Shown here: positions 28,563 to 36,506 of the stretch, piece by piece | Position numbering within the stretch: position 1 is the stretch's first letter | Layout: each line of letters begins with the position of its first letter | Source: Gimesia sp. | Lineage (GTDB): Bacteria > Planctomycetota > Planctomycetia > Planctomycetales > Planctomycetaceae | Length of the DNA: 37,044 bases | Direction: 5' to 3' | NCBI GenBank assembly: GCA_002706765.1 | Contig: PAJV01000072.1 | Location: 1-37,044, forward strand | The notes under the pieces: generated by a model | Database searches by the model: none | Told to the model about the DNA's origin: nothing | Seen by the model: only the letters and a program-made list of their open reading frames with translations | Made by a program: the position numbers and the translations under genes

Positions 28563-31500
28563 TCACTTTTCGAGTCTCGCATTCTGCTGAACCCGCCAAG
28601 CAATGAATGCACCTGCCCGAGCAACGCTACGATCATGTAGTAACTTTTCTAAAACCGTTTCCCACGCTTGTTTCCGAAGTCGTTCAGGATAGAGGAGCAT
28701 ATTGAGGTAGATACTAAGCTCGCTGGGTATCCAACTTTGTCGGCCTCGGCCTCGCCCCAAATGACGACGAATCCACGAATGCAACTCGGTAGCTAGATCA
28801 CTGATAGTCATACCTGTGATTCGCCAACCGAGTAGTTCATCTCCACCGCTAACCGGAATGATCAAATCTGCTAGGTCCGCGCCGCATAATTGTTCGTTGG
28901 CTAGGCAGAGTGATCGGGTAAGTGATTCTGCATCGACAAACACGGAATCATCTTCAATCAAATGCTGATACATCGAATCAAGTGGAATCGCGCCATCGCC
29001 GTCGACTTCAGCCACCGTGCCATCCCACCACTGCTCCGGTAAAACTTCGGCAAACTCCGTAAGCACCAACGCAGGTAGCATTTCTGGCAGATGTCGTTCT
29101 TCCTCACTTGGAGGTTGAAGCAAGTCTTTTTGTGTGGATTGACACATCCACCAAATCTCAGCCGGGTTGGAGGATTCAAGATGCCTCATCTCTTGGTGTT
29201 TATAAAACCAATTTGACCCGCACAAGCAGCGTAAGACCCATGATCTTAATGTATCGGCAGCTCGAACGCGGTTGATTTCGGCAATTAATGAAGAACTGCT
29301 GGCTGACGAGATTTGTAAATACCGCTGCGTAATCGAACGCACCCCCGAACAGTCTCCAATGTCATCCATTTGACGAAGGAACCGTCTTGGCGGCCGAAGG
29401 GTTCGAAAGAGTATCGTATCGCCCAGCAAGCCAATCCTTGCGTCAAAGTGAAACTCATTGTCGTTGCTATCCAAAGCCACCGAAAGAAAGGGATCACCTT
29501 CGTTTGGTTTGTCGATAACCCTGTTCTCAAGCAAGCAATAGTGCTGCACGTTGAACGAGCTGCTATCATTGACCGCGATCGGCAGATTATTTTCGCCATC
29601 TTCCCACCAAAGTTCTTGCAGCTCAGTTTCCAGTCGCCACGATTTTTTCGACATACCCTCGATTTCGACCGACAGAGTTAGGTCACATGGTGACTTCAGT
29701 ACTGACCCCGGCACTGCTTTAATCAGTTGATTCCAAATTGGATGGTTAGTAGCCAACCGCGTCGGGATTCGATCTAAAGAAATGCTCGCCGTTGCTTCAC
29801 TCGGAGATAACGACAACTTCGCAGAGATATTCTCGATTCCACGGTCTCCGCTGATATCCAAATTCAAATGGTGGTTGAACAAATCGCTGCGAGACAACTC
29901 CGTCTCTCCCGCATCAACATGAGATAACATCGCATGCCATGGGGACTCGGGGTCGGATTCGATAAAGCCGTCCCCTGAATCATCCAAGATCCCGAAACTG
30001 AATGAATCGACTTCCTGCTCCCCTCGCAGAACCGTCAAGCTGTAGCTGCCTTTTTTTTCAATCCCCAAAGTCGCCACTTCAGTGACCAATTCACGCGTGA
30101 CTTCTTTCGAACCTTCTCGCAGAACCAAAGTTAAAGGCTCCTCGCCCAAGACCGAGATGCCAACTTCATCATCGGTTGTATAAATCGGGTAATCAACTGA
30201 CTCGATTGAGACAGACGACGGGCGAAGCCACGTAAAGCACAACGGGGCGACCTTTGTGATTGATGAAGTTCCCGGCCAACCAAGCCACTCACGCACCTCC
30301 GGATCATCCGCATCAAACTCGTGAACCTCGCCTCCATCAACTAAGCCAACTTCGCGACAGTACAACCCGTTGTTCTTAGATCGTTTTACCTCGATTTCAC
30401 CTTGCCGTGAAAGCACCCAGATCTTTCCGTTATGTGGAGTTCGCCCGCTGATGCAATGCGAACTGTCGTCACCGGGTTGTATCGGCGGAAAGGCCAACAT
30501 TTCTGCCGCAGGGAAACGAACGCTCTCCAGCCATCGCTGAGCTTCTTTATCAACTTTCTGTTCTTCAATCTCTGTAAAAAACGGCGTGCCCGAATTAGCT
30601 CTAGCCGCGTAACTGAAACTGACGTGAAAGTGTCCACAGATTGAACGCAAGCAGTCCCCTGGTATTGGTGACGCCCCCGGAAATCCCCACGGTCGAACTT
30701 TCCAACGACGCCGAACTGTTTTGAGCGCACGCTGAACAGCCTTTGATAGTTCTGGCATTTCGCCACATAGCTCCAAACAGCCATGCTCGCCATGACAAAG
30801 AAAGAAACTACCAAACCTAAGATGTGACTGGTTCTCATAATCACTCTTGTCTGATACTCTCTTAAGGTTCCTCACACGATTTGTTTCTATCTGCCGAACG
30901 GCGCGACGGATATCCGGTTCGCTACGAAGATCTTCGATAAGCCGATCCCGAAAGTGTTTCGAGAACAATTCGGCTTCATTTAGTTGCTTGCCTCCAAGCA
31001 AATCTCGAACGATACCAGCCACAATTTCCGGCCGTTCTAACCATGTTCGAAAACGACGAGATCCGACTGGCGTTAGGATCTGCGATAATTCGTTGACAAT
31101 GGTGTCATCTTTTACTGATTCGCTTAGTACATCATGGCGGAATCTTTGTAAGCAATCCGCGAACGGCTGGCGGATGTCTTTCGCGGCGACTGCATGCGTA
31201 ATTGGCCAAGCGATGTGGCGAAAGGCCTTTTCCCACTGACTGTTTCCGGGCGCAACAGCACCATAATTAGAACTTGCATGAGCGAACCACTGAGAAATCC
31301 GCTTGCGATCCTCTGTGTCGAATTCAGATCCAAGCGTCTCACTAAGCCTAGGCCAAAAGTCTGTCCCATTGCCTTCGTATCCGTAGCCGACTTCCACCGC
31401 GCATATGAGCAAAGGTAGATACGCCGTCTGCCAATCAAACGAACTGAGAGAGCAACTGCGGAGGCCGCGCAGCACCAACTCTCGGATTGATACCAACTCT

Positions 31501-31616
31501 TGAACGTCAACTTCGTGGTCAATCAAAAAGCGGCAGGCTGGTCCGTTGCCTCCGTCAAGTGAGTTTCTACTGAAATGCTCATCCAGTTGTTGGTGTCTTT
31601 CACGCAGCTTATCCAC
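28563..31616 (-). CDS. Large 1017-aa protein of unknown family, operon component
   Basis: I do not recognise this family. It starts at a GTG (31616) with AAGGG about 6 nt upstream, and overlaps by 8 bp the end of a small upstream frame (GTGGATAA). No Walker motif, nuclease core, membrane segment or signal peptide is visible. The N-terminal 200 residues look helical and aromatic-rich (LPLLICAVEVGYGYEG, AFRHIAWPITHAVAAKD). The middle (about 430-640) reads as beta-rich, possibly Ig-like (LTLVLREGSKEVTREL, YSLTVLRGEQEVDSF). The end is helical. A size near 1000 aa beside a DruE-like helicase recalls DruH of type III Druantia, but I have no sequence evidence for that. It may be the scaffold or recognition subunit of the complex. 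Confidence 0.88.
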   Translation of the reverse strand: MDKLRERHQQLDEHFSRNSLDGGNGPACRFLIDHEVDVQELVSIRELVLRGLRSCSLSSFDWQTAYLPLLICAVEVGYGYEGNGTDFWPRLSETLGSEFDTEDRKRISQWFAHASSNYGAVAPGNSQWEKAFRHIAWPITHAVAAKDIRQPFADCLQRFRHDVLSESVKDDTIVNELSQILTPVGSRRFRTWLERPEIVAGIVRDLLGGKQLNEAELFSKHFRDRLIEDLRSEPDIRRAVRQIETNRVRNLKRVSDKSDYENQSHLRFGSFFLCHGEHGCLELCGEMPELSKAVQRALKTVRRRWKVRPWGFPGASPIPGDCLRSICGHFHVSFSYAARANSGTPFFTEIEEQKVDKEAQRWLESVRFPAAEMLAFPPIQPGDDSSHCISGRTPHNGKIWVLSRQGEIEVKRSKNNGLYCREVGLVDGGEVHEFDADDPEVREWLGWPGTSSITKVAPLCFTWLRPSSVSIESVDYPIYTTDDEVGISVLGEEPLTLVLREGSKEVTRELVTEVATLGIEKKGSYSLTVLRGEQEVDSFSFGILDDSGDGFIESDPESPWHAMLSHVDAGETELSRSDLFNHHLNLDISGDRGIENISAKLSLSPSEATASISLDRIPTRLATNHPIWNQLIKAVPGSVLKSPCDLTLSVEIEGMSKKSWRLETELQELWWEDGENNLPIAVNDSSSFNVQHYCLLENRVIDKPNEGDPFLSVALDSNDNEFHFDARIGLLGDTILFRTLRPPRRFLRQMDDIGDCSGVRSITQRYLQISSASSSSLIAEINRVRAADTLRSWVLRCLCGSNWFYKHQEMRHLESSNPAEIWWMCQSTQKDLLQPPSEEERHLPEMLPALVLTEFAEVLPEQWWDGTVAEVDGDGAIPLDSMYQHLIEDDSVFVDAESLTRSLCLANEQLCGADLADLIIPVSGGDELLGWRITGMTISDLATELHSWIRRHLGRGRGRQSWIPSELSIYLNMLLYPERLRKQAWETVLEKLLHDRSVARAGAFIAWRVQQNARLEK

Positions 31617-31794
31617 TGTTGGCCCTTATGTCTTCATACTTTTCCAGTAGTTTATCCAAACGTTGATTCTCTGCCAGTACAGTATAGCGAATAGCGGATA
31701 ACAAATGAACTGGTAGCAGCCTGATCGAGACGACCGATCTGTCTTTTTGAAACTGGACCGAGGTATTGGACAGAGAACGGCTGTCAGGAACCAT
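31609..31794 (-). CDS. Possible 61-aa small protein at the head of the operon
   Basis: The frame starts at an ATG (31794) inside the right-hand direct repeat and ends with TAA overlapping the GTG of the 1017-aa gene by 8 bp. The peptide ends RLDKLLEKYEDIR, which looks like an amphipathic helix after a hydrophobic stretch (RLLPVHLLSAIRYTVL). The overlap suggests translational coupling. There is no visible Shine-Dalgarno, because the AT-rich repeat lies directly upstream, so it may not be translated. A leader peptide or a small operon subunit are the likely roles if real. Confidence 0.4.
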   Translation of the reverse strand: MVPDSRSLSNTSVQFQKDRSVVSIRLLPVHLLSAIRYTVLAENQRLDKLLEKYEDIRANSG

Positions 31795-31890
31795 TGAGTT
31801 AATATTTAAAATTAAGAATCTGACTCTGAGTCACCAGTGGTCTGATGCCGCCGTGATCTCAAATCCAGCATGAGTTTTTTCTGTAGATTA
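31789..31890. repeat. Direct repeat, right copy, at the operon's 5' end
   Basis: This is the partner of 15834-15936, in the same orientation, with the same palindrome TGACTC-T-GAGTCA at 31821-31833. It directly precedes the start of the helicase operon on the minus strand, so its AT-rich part (TTAATATTTAAAATTAA) and the palindrome probably lie in the operon's promoter-operator region. The left copy has no gene in the corresponding place. The two copies are 15,955 bp apart and enclose the whole operon. Confidence 0.95.
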
Positions 31891-32184
31891 GACACAGACT
31901 CCTGTGACCGAGATAACGTGTTAGCTAAATGGGTGCTTTTTTGGTGCATTTGCGAATTGATGAGATTCGCGAACGATTTAATCACTTAACCGAAGATTCT
32001 GTCTGAAGAAACTTGTTTAGTTCGACGATATGACGCTGTCTGGCATACCTTCCGAACTAACAGGTCTGCCGGCCAGCCTTGTAGGTTATGTGATCCGCCA
32101 ATGGAACTCGCCGGCATCATGTGTTTCGGCAGCGGCTTGAAAATGTGTCAAGCGCAATCTGATGCATCAACAAGATCAGCCAGC
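31891..32184. other. Intergenic stretch without a recognised gene
   Basis: With the right direct repeat, this makes 390 bp between the operon start and the next stop codon. I see no credible coding frame. A small inverted repeat, GCGAAT/ATTCGC, lies at 31952-31970 with a 7-nt loop but no T-tract, so it is not a convincing terminator. The operon's upstream promoter elements could extend here. Confidence 0.5.
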
Positions 32185-32997
32185 TTAAGGGGGAGTGAGT
32201 ATCTGAAATTCGGAGTAGAGCACGAAATCAGGATCGCTGTCTGTCGATTTCATATTGCATTCTCCCGCAGTGCCAGCGTACCACAGAAGGACGCGCGCCT
32301 GATAGATGCCGGATGAGACTTGCTTGTGTTCCTTCCAGTGTATCACGTCTGGTCGTAGTCTGAGAAAACGTGAGCCCTGTTTGGATGGGACAGGCTTCCC
32401 TTCCTCATTATAAATTTTTAAAAGTGCGCAGGCGGGATGCTCTGTATAGACGTTGGTCAGGATCGCGTCTGCCTTATCCGCATAACATCGTCGGGGGATG
32501 GCAATCACCTGATCCCGTCCAAGCTTTCCCGATGTCAGTGCTTTTAAAAACTCTCCGGAATTGTTTGACGTGCCGACTTGGTCGATGCGGGCAGGCGCGC
32601 CTTTGCGGTCTGTCGCCGAGATCTGCAAGTCGACCGGCTGGGTGGTGATTTGAGGTGGTATCGATTCTGCTTGCAGGACTCGAAAATTCGTCTGATTGAA
32701 TCCTACCATTTTAAAGTCGGTGTAATTGTTAAAGATGTCTCTCCCTTTGAACAAATCCTGTTTTTCTGAAGAACTGCGGATATTGACTTTTACCTTGTCC
32801 ATCCCGGCGCCTGTCACCACGACCCAGAGCGGTTTTTCTGCATCTAGTTTCAGACCTCGCACTTCATATCCGTGTAACGGGGCTGCATTGTCATCTTGTG
32901 CTGCAGCGCCTGTGGGAAAAAACAGGGCGAGCAGACAGGCCGCAAGGAGCATCTGTCTCCACAACGCTTGGGGAGTAAGATTCACAAAATGTTTCAT
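32185..32997 (-). CDS. Secreted protein of unknown family, 270 aa
   Basis: The family is not recognised. The ATG at 32997 is chosen over 33033 because GGAGAG lies about 5 nt upstream and a clean signal peptide then follows: basic start, hydrophobic core LLAACLLALFF and a likely cleavage site after GAAA (residue 33). The mature part is soluble, with LHGYEVRGLKLDAEKPLWVVVTG near the start and two or three cysteines later. It is probably exported to the periplasm. It follows a membrane protein gene by 35 bp and is likely co-transcribed with it. No link to defence is visible, so this pair may be ordinary chromosomal genes bordering the island. Confidence 0.8.
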   Translation of the reverse strand: MKHFVNLTPQALWRQMLLAACLLALFFPTGAAAQDDNAAPLHGYEVRGLKLDAEKPLWVVVTGAGMDKVKVNIRSSSEKQDLFKGRDIFNNYTDFKMVGFNQTNFRVLQAESIPPQITTQPVDLQISATDRKGAPARIDQVGTSNNSGEFLKALTSGKLGRDQVIAIPRRCYADKADAILTNVYTEHPACALLKIYNEEGKPVPSKQGSRFLRLRPDVIHWKEHKQVSSGIYQARVLLWYAGTAGECNMKSTDSDPDFVLYSEFQILTPP

Positions 32998-33032
32998 ATT
33001 TCTCTCCGGTAAGATAATCAAAAGTACTAACA

Positions 33033-34394
33033 TTATTCAGATTTCGGTTTTAAGCCGAGCCATGTCAAAAGGACTCCCGCGCAAAAGAAGACGATTGAAA
33101 AAATGATGTTCTCCGAGAAGGAGTCGATCCACCATACTGCGATGAGATAATCGCCAACATGTTTTTGTGATGTGGAGTCGGTTCGGACCCGTTCGAGGGA
33201 ATTCGGACACAATTGATTGTCACCAGATCCGGTTGCCAGTCTGCATGACTGGGCCGTCCCTGAAATCTCGATGTGCATCCCTTTTTCAGTCAGTTTTACA
33301 ATTGCGAGACTCAGATTGGTTTTTTTCAAGTCGGATGGTTCCAAGATAAGAAGCTGATTGTCCTGCCCAATCATGTCAGACTGTGGTTGACTATCAAGCG
33401 AGAATGCAGATAGTTGAATGTCTTTCAACGTGATCGATGCGGGGGAGATCTGCAGACGGCGATTATCTAAAAAAGTGACTTCTGTGGCATTCCAAAACAG
33501 TTCGATCTGGGGAGCGGCAGTATTTATCTTCTGTGGCTGGAATTTAACAGAGATGGGATCTCCTTCATGTTGTGTTTTACCGGGATACAACCGGACTTGT
33601 CTTTCTAGGTCAAATGTCAGGGGTTTGTTTGAATCCGTCTCGCATACAAGTTCCGTTGCAGACGGAAAGATTTCCATACCAGGTTCTTTCGGCGTTTCCG
33701 AGTGTGGAAACTTTGCTGTCCAAATCACTGACTTGAATGGCGAAATCTGGATTTGCCTCGTGGCTTTACCAGCGGGAGAAACGAATTTCACTTCTGTTTT
33801 TCCCGGTAGTGTCAGGTCGAATCGAGTGGAAGCTGCTGCTTTTACCTGAAGCGTTGCAGTGGGAGACTTAGTCTTAGTATCGATACGTTTCACTTCCACT
33901 GGTTTGCGCTGATCCATTTCCAGGGAAAGCGGTCCCTGCCAGGTTCCTGTTCCCTCACTCACGATCATTTCGCTCAGCTTCTGACCTTGAGTAGGGAGTG
34001 TGAACTCAGGGCTGTTGAGGAGCTGGAGTTTTAGCTCTGAACATGTGCCTGACAGGTTGACTTTGCAGGGGGGGATTTCCTTGATCAGTTGGGCTGAGCG
34101 ATAGCCTGCATAAACTGTCATTGCTACAAATGCCAGCAGAATGAGTGCGGACAGGTAGACGCTGACTTGAACGATACATTCGCGGAACGTTGAGGGTTTG
34201 GGGGTCGGTCGTTCTTGAGTGACGGTACCGTCTGTGCCCGTTCCAGCGGATGTGTCAGAATTTTTATTCTCAAGATCCTGCGATCGAGATTCAGGGGACG
34301 TTCCGTCGGAAGGCTGCTCTACCGACTCTGAATGGGGGTGTGCTTCAGGCGGGGATTGATTTTCGGGCTTTGGTGTTCGGTCTGTTTCGTCCAT
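33033..34394 (-). CDS. Membrane-anchored protein of unknown family, 453 aa
   Basis: The family is not recognised. I start at the ATG at 34394 (GGTGA 5 nt upstream); a GTG at 34433 would add 13 residues. About 70 polar, proline- and serine-rich residues come first, then a membrane segment at about 74-96 (VSVYLSALILLAFVAMTVYAGY), a large beta-rich domain of about 330 residues, and a second membrane segment at about 428-447 (IIFSIVFFCAGVLLTWLG). The large domain probably faces the periplasm. It is the first gene of a two-gene unit with the secreted protein. The palindrome at 34506-34521 lies 112 bp upstream and might control it. Confidence 0.8.
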   Translation of the reverse strand: MDETDRTPKPENQSPPEAHPHSESVEQPSDGTSPESRSQDLENKNSDTSAGTGTDGTVTQERPTPKPSTFRECIVQVSVYLSALILLAFVAMTVYAGYRSAQLIKEIPPCKVNLSGTCSELKLQLLNSPEFTLPTQGQKLSEMIVSEGTGTWQGPLSLEMDQRKPVEVKRIDTKTKSPTATLQVKAAASTRFDLTLPGKTEVKFVSPAGKATRQIQISPFKSVIWTAKFPHSETPKEPGMEIFPSATELVCETDSNKPLTFDLERQVRLYPGKTQHEGDPISVKFQPQKINTAAPQIELFWNATEVTFLDNRRLQISPASITLKDIQLSAFSLDSQPQSDMIGQDNQLLILEPSDLKKTNLSLAIVKLTEKGMHIEISGTAQSCRLATGSGDNQLCPNSLERVRTDSTSQKHVGDYLIAVWWIDSFSENIIFSIVFFCAGVLLTWLGLKPKSE

Positions 34395-34862
34395 TTCGTT
34401 CACCAAGAAAATTTGACGTAACCATTCAGTCACATACGTGATACTCCAGTAATGGCTGAATTGCCGTAATGTTGAAGATCTGGTTTTCGTAGTGACTTCT
34501 TTGCGTTTACTGTACAGTAAAAAGATGGAAATGTATACATGAAATGACTGGTTACGATTGGTTTCCTGAAAACCTGCTCGTTATTTTAGAACATGAGCCG
34601 TTCTTCCGTTATCACTTCGCACTGGCTCGGGGGACCGTGCGAGTTCAACGAGTTCGCGAAACGTCGAATGCGCTAAGACACGATTTCGAATGCGTGAGGG
34701 GACTGAGTTCTTCCACGTGCAATAGGAGTCGTGCAGATGGTCATAGCCCCAACGGTCTCGCACTTGTTGAGACCCAGCGGCTGGGGATGCACTCTGTTAG
34801 CGAACTCATGCGACTGCCTCTCCCTGCTGAAAGCATCACGACATTCATTTGCCAAACCTAAG
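34395..34862. other. Intergenic stretch between the membrane gene and the IS element
   Basis: These 468 bp contain no gene I can support. A frame on the plus strand at 34544-34861 has no recognisable domain and no good ribosome site. The only clear element is the palindrome at 34506-34521. The promoter of the minus-strand envelope pair should lie here. Confidence 0.5.
34506..34521. promoter_or_regulatory. Perfect 16-bp palindrome, candidate operator
   Basis: TTTACTGTACAGTAAA is its own reverse complement. It lies upstream of the membrane-protein gene in a region that must contain its promoter. The TGTACA core resembles operators bound by dimeric winged-helix repressors such as the BlaI/CopY type, but no such gene is in the window, so the binding protein is unknown. 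Confidence 0.4.
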
Positions 34863-35006
34863 TGTAAACAACGGCCAGAAAACGTAGCGCCTGCTGGGGA
34901 GTGGCAAATTGGTATAAAAACGTAGCGCCCAGATGACCACCTGCTGGTTTTGGGTCAGACTCTCAGTATATGAGTCAGTTCTGATCCGGAAACAGCGGGG
35001 GCAAGG

Positions 35007-36503
35007 GTGATTACAGATATGGAGTTATGGGGTGAGATCCGTCGGCGTGTTCTGACCGGAGAAATCAGTCAACGTGCTGCTCGTGACGAATACGATATTC
35101 ACTGGGACACGCTGCAAAAAATACTGACCTACTCGGAGCCGCCGGGGTACCGGCTGAGCAAGCCCCGGCCTTCCAAGCTGGAGCCGTTCCTGCCGATCAT
35201 TCATGAGATTCTGCAGAACGACCGCAGTGTTCATCGTAAGCAGCGACACACGGGGAAACGCATTTTCGAACGCCTGCGGGACGAACACGGGTATTCCGGT
35301 GGAATCACGATCGTGCAGGAAGCGATTCGTGACTGGAAAGCACAGTCCCGTGAGGTTTTCCTGCCGCTCCGCCATCCCCCGGGCGAAGCCCAGGTGGACT
35401 TCGGCTTTGCCGATGTCTGGCTGGACGGCACACTGACCAAGGTCGCCCTGTTTGTGATGACGTTACCTTATTCGGACGCCATTTTTATTCAGGCTTTTCC
35501 CCGGGAGTGCACAGAAGCCTTTCTGGAAGGACACAAACGGGCCTTTGAATTTCTGGGCGGTGTGCCGCAGCGAATCAGCTATGACAATTCGAAAATCGCA
35601 GTAGCCAGTCTGGTAGGGAACCGTGAGCGAAAAGTAACAACCGAGTTCCTGCGTCTGAAAAGCCACTTTCTGTTTGACGACCATTTCTGTCTGGTACGAC
35701 GACCGAATGAAAAAGGTCATGTCGAGCGGTTACTGGATTATGCCCGCAGGAACTTTCTGGTACCCGTACCCCGGGTTGCTTCGCTGGAGGCTCTGAACGA
35801 TCAGTTAATGCAATGTTGCCGGAACGATCTGCAGCGTCAGTTGCGGGGACAGCCCTCCCCCAAACACAGCCTGCTGGCGGAAGAACAACGGGAGTTCCTG
35901 CGCCCCCTGCCACAACAGGCATTCGAAGCCTGCCGACTGGGACAGGCTCACGCCGATTCCCTGTCGCTGATCCGCTTTGATACCAATAGTTACTCGGTCC
36001 CCACAAAATACGCGCATCGCCAGATCACCATCGTGGCCACCATCGCCGAAGTGCGACTGGTCTTTGAAGAGACGCTCATCGCCCGGCACCAGCGGGACTG
36101 GGGGCGGGAACAGACGCGTTTTAACCCGATTCATTATCTGAGTTTACTGGAACGGAAGCCGGGAGGATTTGATCATGCCCGCCCCCTGGAAGACTGGGAC
36201 CTGCCGGTCTGCCTGGGCATTCTCCGCCGCCGACTGGAAGCTGAACTGCAGTCAGCCGGCACGCGGGAGTTCATCAAGGTGCTGCGTCTGCTGGAACGCC
36301 ATCCGATCCCCACGCTGAAACGTGCGGTGGAACACGCGCTGGCCATTGATGCGACCCGTGCTTCTGCCATTCGCCTGATTCTGGAATACCAGCAGGAGTC
36401 ACCGTTGACTCTGTTCAGCCTGGAAGGCCGTCCCCACCTGAAGCTGGTACAGGTGGCACAGACGGATGTTTCTGCTTACCAGTCCCTGTTAATCGGAGGT
36501 TAA
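35007..36503 (+). CDS. istA: IstA transposase of an IS21-family element
   Basis: This 498-aa transposase has an N-terminal helix-turn-helix (ISQRAARDEYDIHWDTLQKI) and a DDE integrase core with D131 (VDFGFAD), D193 (YDNSK) and E240 (KGHVERLLDYARRNF). The second half carries the usual beta-barrel (SYSVPTKYAHRQITIVA). It binds the element ends and performs strand transfer with the IstB ATPase. The start is a GTG at 35007; an ATG at 35019 is an alternative. The catalytic residues are intact and the frame is unbroken, so the element may be active. Confidence 0.95.
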   Translation: MITDMELWGEIRRRVLTGEISQRAARDEYDIHWDTLQKILTYSEPPGYRLSKPRPSKLEPFLPIIHEILQNDRSVHRKQRHTGKRIFERLRDEHGYSGGITIVQEAIRDWKAQSREVFLPLRHPPGEAQVDFGFADVWLDGTLTKVALFVMTLPYSDAIFIQAFPRECTEAFLEGHKRAFEFLGGVPQRISYDNSKIAVASLVGNRERKVTTEFLRLKSHFLFDDHFCLVRRPNEKGHVERLLDYARRNFLVPVPRVASLEALNDQLMQCCRNDLQRQLRGQPSPKHSLLAEEQREFLRPLPQQAFEACRLGQAHADSLSLIRFDTNSYSVPTKYAHRQITIVATIAEVRLVFEETLIARHQRDWGREQTRFNPIHYLSLLERKPGGFDHARPLEDWDLPVCLGILRRRLEAELQSAGTREFIKVLRLLERHPIPTLKRAVEHALAIDATRASAIRLILEYQQESPLTLFSLEGRPHLKLVQVAQTDVSAYQSLLIGG

Positions 36504-36506
36504 AAC

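Noticed and set aside
15958-31616. Naming the operon DISARM, Druantia or Dpd
   Set aside because: Each shares one or two parts, but diagnostic partners (methyltransferase and phospholipase D, DruA/DruM or DruH, DpdA) were not recognised; a firm label needs profile searches.
31952-31970. GCGAAT/ATTCGC hairpin as a transcription terminator
   Set aside because: The stem is only 6 bp and no T-tract follows on either strand.
34544-34861. 105-codon plus-strand frame before the IS element
   Set aside because: No similarity, no clear ribosome site, and it ends exactly before the IS end in what looks like non-coding sequence.
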